In this document: piece by piece, positions 43,727 through 51,760 of the stretch
How the letters are laid out: each line of letters begins with the position of its first letter
Numbering within the stretch: the first letter of the stretch is position 1
NCBI RefSeq assembly: GCF_000621705.1
Contig: NZ_JHXO01000014.1
Span: 22,290-86,289 of the forward strand
Source: Prolixibacter bellariivorans ATCC BAA-1284
Lineage (GTDB): Bacteria > Bacteroidota > Bacteroidia > Bacteroidales > Prolixibacteraceae
Reading direction: 5' to 3'
Length of the DNA: 64,000 nucleotides
Program-made: the position numbers and the translations under genes
The notes under the pieces: generated by a model
What the model saw: only the letters and a program-made list of their open reading frames with translations
Database searches by the model: none
Told to the model about the DNA's origin: nothing

Positions 43727-46700
43727 TTATTTCGACAAGGTGATGTTTAAGCCAAATGTAAACCTCCGGGCCTGAGGATAGTACCCGTTATCAATACCCG
43801 CATTAATCGGGTCCCAGGAACCAACTTCAGGGTCCATACCGGAATAGTTTGTGATAATAAAGGCATTGGTTACGTTTGCATAAACCCGCAAAGAATTGAT
43901 GTGGATCCGTTTCAGCAGGTCCCTGGAGAAATTATACCCCAATGAAATGCTTTTGCACCTTACAAAAGACCCGTCTTCTATAAATTTATCGGAGAACCTC
44001 ATGTTATCATTTGTATTGTCATTCCGAACTCCCGGGATATCCGTGTCGGGATTGGTAACAATGACATTGTAGGGATCAGTATCCGAACCCTCAGGATCAA
44101 TCAATTCAAGTTTGGCATAATTGCTTAACGTACGGAAATAGCCATAACTTGATCGCGGATTTTCAGCAGTAACGCGCAATTGATTAAATACCTTATTACC
44201 GATACTGGCACTGAGAAACATGTTTAAGTCGAAGTTTTTGTAGGTAAACGTATTGTTGAATCCCAGTTGCACTTTCGGAATTGGCGAACCTAGATACGTT
44301 TGATCGTTCTCATCAATTATTCCGTCACCATTCAAATCTTTAAACTTGAGGTCGCCATACCAAATACTTCCGGAGGCATTTGCAAATGGCAGTATTTCGC
44401 CATTTTTCGATGGCCTGGCGTGGGGCTTAATGCCCTTTTCTTCATCGCCGTAAACATCAACGGCAGATGCAAATACGCCGCCATCAACAACGTACCCGTA
44501 AAAATCGCCAATGGACCTTCCAACCACCGTCTTACTGAATTGGCCCATGATCGGCGCACCGTCAGCATTAAGTTTTAACACTTTATTGATGTTACGCGAT
44601 ACGGTCAGGTCTGTCTTCCAGGTGAAGTTCTTTCCCTTGATATTGGTGGAACTGATCCTAAAATCAAATCCTTTGTTTTCCATAGAACCCACGTTTACCC
44701 ATGGTGCGTCCAATGCTCCGGGACTCCAGCCAATAGCAGTTCCGGAGTACATGGGCAGCGACGTTTGCATGGCCAGCCCATCCGTTTTTTTCAGATAAAA
44801 ATCGACTGAAAAATTCAATCGCCAGTTAAAGAAGGCTCCGTCAAGCCCAATGTTGGAACTTTCGGTTTGTTCCCACTCCAGATCGGGGTTCGCAATGTTT
44901 TGGGTAAGTTGCGATACCGTGCTCACACCGGTCGGCACCGTGGCCAGCGTTGACGTGTAAACGTAATTACGTCCGGCCTGCCTGTTGGTCAACCCGTAAC
45001 CCAGGCGCAGCTTCAGTTCGTTAACATTGTTCGAACCTTTCAAAAAGTTCTCATTATTGATTTTCCACGCCAGCGCGCCGGAGTATGACAAAATCCAGCG
45101 TTTATCTTTGGCATACATCGAAGCCCCATCCTCGCGAATGTTTCCGGTAAGTAGGTATTTATCGTTAATCCCCAAATTCAACCGGCCAAAAACCGATTCT
45201 TTAGAACTATGGAATTTTGCTCCCCCGTTTGTTGCGGTTGTAGGATCGCCCCCATCAATAACCTGCACATTGTTGGACGGGTAATTTTTACGGGAGGCTT
45301 TTAACGTTTGCGATTTATCCAAAGAAGCTTCATGCCCGGCCATTGCCTTTACACTGTATTTTTCGGCAAACAGATGGGAGTAGGTGAGGTAATTCTTTAA
45401 CGAGGTATATACGCCCTCACTAAAGTCAGAAGAACCCTCGCTTATAAGTCTTTCCAGGTTCCCCATCTTGTAGGATGGCTGAAAGATATCCTGTGTGGCT
45501 ATGGTGAAATTACCGGCAGCTTCATTGCGCAGCACCAGGCCCTTGGCAAAGGTAATTTCGGCGTAGAGGTTGCTAAAAACCTGTTTCCGGTTGACCTCAT
45601 CTTTATTAATTAACGCGATTGCGTAAGGGTTTACTTTTTGAGAGACCCAACCAACAGTGCTGGTAGAGCCTCCCCAACTGCCATCGTTGTTCTGTACGGG
45701 AATATCAGGGGTTTGCTCCAGCGCTGCCCGAACTACGCTACTTACGGTGCTATTGATATTCTCATCGATATTTACCATTTGAAGGCTGGAGCCTATTTTT
45801 AACCAGTCCGTCGTTTTATTGTCCAGGTTTAAACGGAACGAAATCCGATCAAACTTCGAGCCCAACGCAATCCCTTCCTCGCTCTGGTAAGACCCCGACA
45901 GCAAATACTGGGTCCGCTTATTACCTCCGCTCATGGTAAGCGTGTGTTTTGATGTAGGGGCGTTTCGGAACATGACGTCCTGCCAGTCGGTGCCTTCGCC
46001 CAGATATTTAGGATTAGCCAGCTCAGGCCGTTCGTCAAACCCCCAGCCAATACCGGCATTCCGTGCATTGACAAAGGTGGCAAATTCCCGCAGGTTCATC
46101 ACCGGAAGTTTTTTTGTCAACTGTTGGGTACCGGCAGAAAATTCGTAGGTAATTTTAGGAGGGGCTATCCGGCCTCTTTTGGTTGTGATAATAATAACAC
46201 CATCGGTACCTTTTGATCCATAAATGGCTGTGGCGGACGCGTCTTTCAACACGTCAACCGATTCAATATCCGAAGGATTTATCCCGGCCAGGGGGTTTGT
46301 ACCGGTTCTATAAGAGTCTCCCGGGGAAGCAATTCCCTGCAGTTCCACCCCATCCAGCACGTACAAGGGGCCTGAACTGCTAAAGCCGGTTATCCCGCGA
46401 ATTTGCACGGATACCCCGCCCCCGGGTTGTCCAGACGCCTGCGTTACCACCATCCCCGGAATCCTTCCCTGGAGGGATTGCTCAATGGTTACCGGCTGCG
46501 TCCTGGTGATTTCATCGGCGCTAACAGATGATATCGCGCCGGTAACATCCTTTCGTTTTACCGAACCGTAGCCAACAGCAACCACTTCATCCAGTCCGAT
46601 AGCCTCTTCTTCCATTGTAACATCTATTTTCCTTCTTCCATCGACCTTAATTTCGGTCCTTTTCATCCCCACGAAGGAAAAAACGAGAACACCATCTCTG

Positions 46701-46936
46701 GGAACATCTCCCAATGAATATTTTCCATTAGCATCAGTGATTGTTCCTCGATCTGTGCCTTTTATTATAATGCTAACACCAGGCAAAAACTCTCTATCGC
46801 GCTGAGATTTTACCACCCCGGAAATTGCAATGTTTTGTCCGAAGGTAGGAACGCCCCATATTACCACTAATAAAATGACATAAAGACTCCTAATTATAGC
46901 CCCACGCCATATTAAAAAACTATACGTTTTTTTCAT
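43727..46936 (-). CDS. SusC/RagA-family TonB-dependent transporter (xyloglucan locus)
   Basis: 1069 residues: signal peptide (to about 33), carboxypeptidase-regulatory-like domain (about 36-120; DREFLPGVSIIIKGTDRGTI), TonB plug (about 130-250; GSVKRKDVTGAISSVS, LYVLDGVEL), and the beta-barrel ending FGLNITLSK. It imports glycan fragments across the outer membrane using TonB energy. No STN domain. It is the first gene of the susCD-SGBP unit, 616 nt downstream of the hybrid sensor gene, which probably activates it; no convincing TTTG/TAnnTTTG pair was found upstream, consistent with activator dependence. Confidence 0.95.
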   Translation of the reverse strand: MKKTYSFLIWRGAIIRSLYVILLVVIWGVPTFGQNIAISGVVKSQRDREFLPGVSIIIKGTDRGTITDANGKYSLGDVPRDGVLVFSFVGMKRTEIKVDGRRKIDVTMEEEAIGLDEVVAVGYGSVKRKDVTGAISSVSADEITRTQPVTIEQSLQGRIPGMVVTQASGQPGGGVSVQIRGITGFSSSGPLYVLDGVELQGIASPGDSYRTGTNPLAGINPSDIESVDVLKDASATAIYGSKGTDGVIIITTKRGRIAPPKITYEFSAGTQQLTKKLPVMNLREFATFVNARNAGIGWGFDERPELANPKYLGEGTDWQDVMFRNAPTSKHTLTMSGGNKRTQYLLSGSYQSEEGIALGSKFDRISFRLNLDNKTTDWLKIGSSLQMVNIDENINSTVSSVVRAALEQTPDIPVQNNDGSWGGSTSTVGWVSQKVNPYAIALINKDEVNRKQVFSNLYAEITFAKGLVLRNEAAGNFTIATQDIFQPSYKMGNLERLISEGSSDFSEGVYTSLKNYLTYSHLFAEKYSVKAMAGHEASLDKSQTLKASRKNYPSNNVQVIDGGDPTTATNGGAKFHSSKESVFGRLNLGINDKYLLTGNIREDGASMYAKDKRWILSYSGALAWKINNENFLKGSNNVNELKLRLGYGLTNRQAGRNYVYTSTLATVPTGVSTVSQLTQNIANPDLEWEQTESSNIGLDGAFFNWRLNFSVDFYLKKTDGLAMQTSLPMYSGTAIGWSPGALDAPWVNVGSMENKGFDFRISSTNIKGKNFTWKTDLTVSRNINKVLKLNADGAPIMGQFSKTVVGRSIGDFYGYVVDGGVFASAVDVYGDEEKGIKPHARPSKNGEILPFANASGSIWYGDLKFKDLNGDGIIDENDQTYLGSPIPKVQLGFNNTFTYKNFDLNMFLSASIGNKVFNQLRVTAENPRSSYGYFRTLSNYAKLELIDPEGSDTDPYNVIVTNPDTDIPGVRNDNTNDNMRFSDKFIEDGSFVRCKSISLGYNFSRDLLKRIHINSLRVYANVTNAFIITNYSGMDPEVGSWDPINAGIDNGYYPQARRFTFGLNITLSK

Positions 46937-47136
46937 AAAACATAGATTTAGATTATTAAAATTAGCTTTTAGTCAGCTCGAAATCAGCCGACAAATTAAA
47001 TCCAACAACATCCACAGAGGGGTCGCCATGTATTTTATGAGGGATGGTGATGTGTTATTTGAAAAATCACAGAAAAAAAGAGACAGATCGTTAAAAAAAC
47101 AACCTGTCTCCCAGACAAATAACAAATTATAATCGT
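46937..47136. other. Leader region upstream of SusC
   Basis: AT-rich, non-coding. It presumably contains the binding site for the hybrid sensor's AraC domain, but no repeat is obvious to me. The minus-strand terminator hairpin at 47073-47110 separates it from the decayed gene upstream. Confidence 0.4.
47073..47110 (-). terminator. Terminator hairpin upstream of SusC
   Basis: On the minus strand GAGACAG (47110-47104) pairs with CTGTCTC (47086-47080), followed by seven Ts. It would stop transcripts coming from the hybrid sensor gene or the decayed gene before they reach SusC. Confidence 0.65.
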
Positions 47137-47550
47137 TTAAAGAGCATCATAATAGTCTTTAGCAACATAGTTCCAGTTTTCCCAAAGAACACCACTATCA
47201 ACGACGAGAATAAGCTGTAGCGTATTTTCAGTCAGGCTTCCGATCATCATTTTTGCGATCCAGTCGTCAACACGGGCTCCTTGGCGCCTGTTACCCCGTG
47301 AATCAAAACATGTGCGCCAAGCACCTGTAATTGTTCATCATTCGGGAACAACATAAACGTGCCGGTTGCCTGTTCTCCCGAAACCATAATCATGGAACTG
47401 ACCGATCATGAAATTGACCGCCCCGTTTGCCTCGGCTACATCCGTACCATCAGGATTGGCCAGAGGAGTGTACTTTTTATTGACATAACCGGTATACTCG
47501 CGTTGATCAGATTTATTGGTATGCCATGTGTTTAATAAAGAACATCTATG
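47137..47550 (-). pseudogene. Decayed gene between hybrid sensor and SusC
   Basis: No long frame survives, but protein-like segments follow one another in different minus-strand frames: YTGYVNKKYTPLANPDGTD and EANGAVNFMIGQ first, then ATGTFMLFPNDEQLQVLGAH and VTGAKEPVLTTGS in a second frame, then ARVDDWIAKMMIGS, LILVVDSGVLWENWNYVA and KDYYDAL ending at TAA 47137. The order is consistent with one gene broken by at least two frameshifts. I do not recognise the family. A sequencing error could mimic one shift, but hardly all of them. Confidence 0.55.
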
Positions 47551-47552
47551 TC

Positions 47553-50500
47553 TTATTCGGGATTATTTAATTTGCGCAAATAGTCGGAAGGAGAAAGACC
47601 AAATTCATTTTTGAAGTTAACAGAGAATCTTTTAGGGGAGTTGAAACCGACTGAGTAGGCAATTTCGGCTATATGTAGCTGACTTTTCTCCAAAAGCTGG
47701 CGCCCACGTTTTAAACGAATTGTACGGATAAACTCAGCGGGCCCTTTACCTGTAATGCTCATTAATTTTTTATACAAGTGTCCCCTGGTAAGGCCAACGG
47801 CAGCACTAAGAGCCTCAACAGAAAATTCTACATCCTCAATGTGTTCTTCCACAACCTTAATTGCCTTATCAATTAACTGTTCATCTAGTGGAGTTATCGT
47901 GATTTCACCAGGAGAGACATCCATTTTCTGGCTGAAGGAGAGGTGACTTTTTTTAGTCCATTCCATAAATTTTCGGATGCGCAGTTTTAGCACATTGAAA
48001 TTAAATGGTTTGGTCAGGTAATCATCCGCGCCCAACTTCAGACCTTCTATTTGATATTCTTCGGCAGTACGGGCAGTGAGCAAGATAACCGGAATATGCG
48101 ACCATTGTACGTTTGTTTTTATTCGATTGCAGAGCTCCGTTCCGCTCATAACAGGCATCATCACATCGCTTATAACAATGGAAACGTCATTCTTTTCCAG
48201 CATCTCTAGTGCTTCTTGTCCATTAAAGGCAACTAACACGGTGTAATCATCCGAGAGGTTATCTGCCATAAACTCGCATAAGTCTTTGTTATCATCAACA
48301 AAAAGCAATACCGGATTGGTTGGATGATTTTGGTCGTCATACTCTTCTATTAATTCTTCTGCTGGCTCTTTTTCGGAATCCAATTCTTCAATTATACCGT
48401 CGGCTTCTAAAATTGGAAGCTTAAAAGTAAACACAGTACCTTGAGAGTCATTATCCATGACTTCAATAGTTCCTTTATGCATTTGAACGTACTCTTGTAC
48501 AATATGTAAGCCAATTCCACTACCGGTTTCATCCTGTTGTTTTTGTGAAGCCTGAAAAAATCGTTCAAAGACATGTTTCTTCTCCGAATCGTTGATACCT
48601 TGTCCGGAATCAGAGATACTAACGCATACTTGATCTTCCTCCCGGAAAACATGGGTACTAACACGTCCTCCATCCGGTGTGTATTTGAATGCATTGGAAA
48701 GTAAGTTGAATAATATCTTTTTAACTTTGTCCCGATCGAATTGCATTGATTGTTTTTCAATTTCACTGGAAAAAGAAAAGTCCATTTTACGGTCAATCGC
48801 GTAAGCATTGAAAGGAACACAGATTTCGTTAACAAAATTAACGAAATCGCCCACCTGCAGGTGCAAAGTTTCAGCTCCAACATCTAATTTGCGAAAATCC
48901 AATAATGTATTAATCAATTGCAGTAGTTGCTCCGCATTTTTATTTATTGTATTTAGCTTCCTTCGCAAACCATCCTCAACCTTACCACTCAATATCGTTT
49001 GCAAAGGTGTAAGAATAAGCGTAAGTGGAGTTCGCAAATCATGACTGATATTGGTGAAAAATCTTAATTTCATTTCGTTCAGGTATTCCTTCTGTTCCCG
49101 CTCCAGCAACACCTTTTGTCGTTCCAGCTTTGTCCGATGCCGCTTTCGGATTCGATAAAAAATAAAAACAATCAGCCCAATTACCAATAGCGTGTATATT
49201 GATATTGCCCAACCGGAAAAATAGAATGGAGGCGTAACCGTAATATCCAAAATAGTGGCTTCCGTATTCCACACACCATCACTATTACAGGCTTTGATAA
49301 AAAGCTTATAGTCACCAGGAAATAATGAAGAAAATGCAACTTTATTTTCTCTAGTCGTAATCCATTGATCATTAAAGCCTTCCAATTTATAAGCATATTT
49401 TACCCTATCAGCGTTAAGTAAATCTCCGGTAGTAAACTGAAATGCGATTATCTTATCTTTGTAACTAAAAGTCAATGAAGAGGTTTGCTCCATAGAGTGA
49501 TTCAACAACTTTTTGCCATTGTACAGTGAATCTACCTCGATAACATTGTTTTCCACGCTCAATCCTGTGAAGATTACCTTGGCAGGAAGTTGGTTCTTTT
49601 CAGTCAATTTATTTGGATTTACAATCGTATACCCTTCGGTCCCGCCTAAAAGAATATCTCCATTGCTGAGTTTACAAATAGAATGATTGTTAAAATAGTT
49701 TGTTATAAGCCCATCCTTAGTGGAAAAGTTCCTGCTCGAAATTTTCAACACGCCTTGAGCATCACGCTCGACAGAAAGAACTGATAATCCGTTGCTTGTT
49801 GTAACCCACATTTTTCCATGTCCATCCTCAACAATACCTCGAACAATGTTATTACACAAGCCGTTTTTTTGATCAAAGTTATAAAGTGTGTCTTTCTTCA
49901 AATCCCACAATGTCAATCCTTTCGGGTGTCCTAGCCAAATAACGTCTCTATTGTCTTTAAACACGGTTGTTATCAACATTTGCTTGTATGTCTGAGTCCA
50001 CCGGTAATTTCCCATATAAGTAATGAGTTTACCGGAAGTAATATCAACAACATCGAGCCCATAAGTAGTCCCAACGTACAACTTGTCCCCACCATCGTAG
50101 TACATATCCAAAGCATAGCTCATGTTTTTGGGAGCCATGATGAGCGAATCCAGATTCGCACCGTCTCCACGAAAACACAGTACTCCCCCCCCAAGGGTCC
50201 CGATCCACAAATTCCCAAACCGATCTTTCTTCAAACCCCAAATATCATTGGAGGTCAGCAGACTGTTTTCCTTGGTAAAATGTTTAATTTTTCCGTTTTC
50301 GTAGCAAAACAGACCGTTTAGGTAGGTTCCAATCCAAACACGTCCCTTCCGATCCTCCACCAACGAGACAATGGCATTGTTCTGCATGGGAATTTTTTCC
50401 ATTTGGCTTTTGAGGGCATCTTGTTTCATATACAATCCATTTCCATCAGTTCCCAGCCAGACACGGCCCTTCCGGTCTTGCATAATCACACTGACATCCT

Positions 50501-51581
50501 TGCAATCCGTATTGGCAACGTTAGTGAACTTGTGAAAGCTATCATGATAATACGAAATCCCCTTTTTGTTGTGTCCCATCCAAATCACCCCATTGTCATC
50601 CCGGAACAAACACGTTACATTGTTCGATGCTATAGAGGAATTTACCTCTTCATGCAGTAAATTGGTTAATTTACCGTTGACTGTGTTATAAATAAACAAT
50701 CCAGCATGGTCCGTACCTATCCAAATATTTCCGTTATCATCATCCAGTATATCCAGCACAATATTATTTTGAACTTTCAAAGAAGAATTCAGAACTAATT
50801 CTTTCCAATCCGAATGAAGATCTTTCCGATAATAAACATGGTTAGTCTTGCCGGAATAGAGCCAGACCCCACTATGACTATCTACATATATTTTGTTGTA
50901 CATGGCAAGAACTTCCGGTTTAATAAAGTCCTTTAAATCCACTAAAACCTGGGTACCTGTATATTTGTCCAATTGCAAAAGCCTCCCCGATTTCAGGATG
51001 CCATACAAATAATGCCCATCGTCGCTAAACTCCGTGGTGACGATCTCATCAATCCAGGCTTTTATCCCGAAAACTTTCAGTTTCTTTTTACGGGTATTAT
51101 AAAAAAACGCCTTTTGCTCACTTAGCACCCACAGGTCTTTCTTTTTGTCTACATAGATTTTGTAATTGCGATCGACCTGGATGCCTAATTTTTGAAGCAG
51201 GTTCGGAATATCAGTGACAAAATAATCCTTATCCCTTTTGTAAACCGCATAGCTGTATCCGCTATTTATCCAGATATTTCCAAGACCATCTTCCTGTAAA
51301 CCCAAAATATTGTCTGTCAGCAACGAGTTAGGCGACTCCGGGGTCATGGTATACACTTTAAATCCGTATCCGTCGTAACGGTTTAACCCGGATTCTGTTC
51401 CGATCCAAAGAAAGCCCAAACTATCCTGTAAAATGGCTTGAACATTGCTGTTGGAAAGTCCGTTTTCGGTTGTTAAGTGATGAAATATATACGAAGGTTG
51501 CCCTATTCCCTGAAACGAAACAGAAAAAGTTAAGATCAGCAGACACAATAGTTTTTTAATACGTCTTATTCCCATCGTCAT
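47553..51581 (-). CDS. Hybrid two-component system sensor/regulator (HTCS)
   Basis: 1342 residues from the chosen Met. Signal/membrane N-terminus, two periplasmic beta-propellers built of Reg_prop repeats (many LWIGTxxGLxRYD-like units), Y_Y_Y domain (about 720-785), one membrane helix (ISIYTLLVIGLIVFIFYRI), HisKA with FFTNISHDLRTPLT, HATPase (NLLSNAFKYTPDGG, GSGIGLHIVQEY), receiver domain with phospho-acceptor in VISDVMMPVMSG, and C-terminal AraC helix-turn-helix (IAEIAYSVGFNSPKRFSVNFK). Such single-protein systems sense glycan fragments in the periplasm and activate the neighbouring PUL. The frame is open to 51653, but the Met at 51581 directly precedes the signal peptide. Confidence 0.93.
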   Translation of the reverse strand: MTMGIRRIKKLLCLLILTFSVSFQGIGQPSYIFHHLTTENGLSNSNVQAILQDSLGFLWIGTESGLNRYDGYGFKVYTMTPESPNSLLTDNILGLQEDGLGNIWINSGYSYAVYKRDKDYFVTDIPNLLQKLGIQVDRNYKIYVDKKKDLWVLSEQKAFFYNTRKKKLKVFGIKAWIDEIVTTEFSDDGHYLYGILKSGRLLQLDKYTGTQVLVDLKDFIKPEVLAMYNKIYVDSHSGVWLYSGKTNHVYYRKDLHSDWKELVLNSSLKVQNNIVLDILDDDNGNIWIGTDHAGLFIYNTVNGKLTNLLHEEVNSSIASNNVTCLFRDDNGVIWMGHNKKGISYYHDSFHKFTNVANTDCKDVSVIMQDRKGRVWLGTDGNGLYMKQDALKSQMEKIPMQNNAIVSLVEDRKGRVWIGTYLNGLFCYENGKIKHFTKENSLLTSNDIWGLKKDRFGNLWIGTLGGGVLCFRGDGANLDSLIMAPKNMSYALDMYYDGGDKLYVGTTYGLDVVDITSGKLITYMGNYRWTQTYKQMLITTVFKDNRDVIWLGHPKGLTLWDLKKDTLYNFDQKNGLCNNIVRGIVEDGHGKMWVTTSNGLSVLSVERDAQGVLKISSRNFSTKDGLITNYFNNHSICKLSNGDILLGGTEGYTIVNPNKLTEKNQLPAKVIFTGLSVENNVIEVDSLYNGKKLLNHSMEQTSSLTFSYKDKIIAFQFTTGDLLNADRVKYAYKLEGFNDQWITTRENKVAFSSLFPGDYKLFIKACNSDGVWNTEATILDITVTPPFYFSGWAISIYTLLVIGLIVFIFYRIRKRHRTKLERQKVLLEREQKEYLNEMKLRFFTNISHDLRTPLTLILTPLQTILSGKVEDGLRRKLNTINKNAEQLLQLINTLLDFRKLDVGAETLHLQVGDFVNFVNEICVPFNAYAIDRKMDFSFSSEIEKQSMQFDRDKVKKILFNLLSNAFKYTPDGGRVSTHVFREEDQVCVSISDSGQGINDSEKKHVFERFFQASQKQQDETGSGIGLHIVQEYVQMHKGTIEVMDNDSQGTVFTFKLPILEADGIIEELDSEKEPAEELIEEYDDQNHPTNPVLLFVDDNKDLCEFMADNLSDDYTVLVAFNGQEALEMLEKNDVSIVISDVMMPVMSGTELCNRIKTNVQWSHIPVILLTARTAEEYQIEGLKLGADDYLTKPFNFNVLKLRIRKFMEWTKKSHLSFSQKMDVSPGEITITPLDEQLIDKAIKVVEEHIEDVEFSVEALSAAVGLTRGHLYKKLMSITGKGPAEFIRTIRLKRGRQLLEKSQLHIAEIAYSVGFNSPKRFSVNFKNEFGLSPSDYLRKLNNPE

Positions 51582-51760
51582 TATATTGCAGGAAAAACAT
51601 TTCAAGATATGAACAATAAGTTTTAATGGCCATGATTGATAGGTTATTTTCATTTACGGTTGGCGTTTACCAAATCATATTAAAGTGTTACAATAAATAT
51701 CGAGAACACAATTATTTGCTTTATGCCGTACCTTTATAAAGAAGGATGCAACTTCTATTT

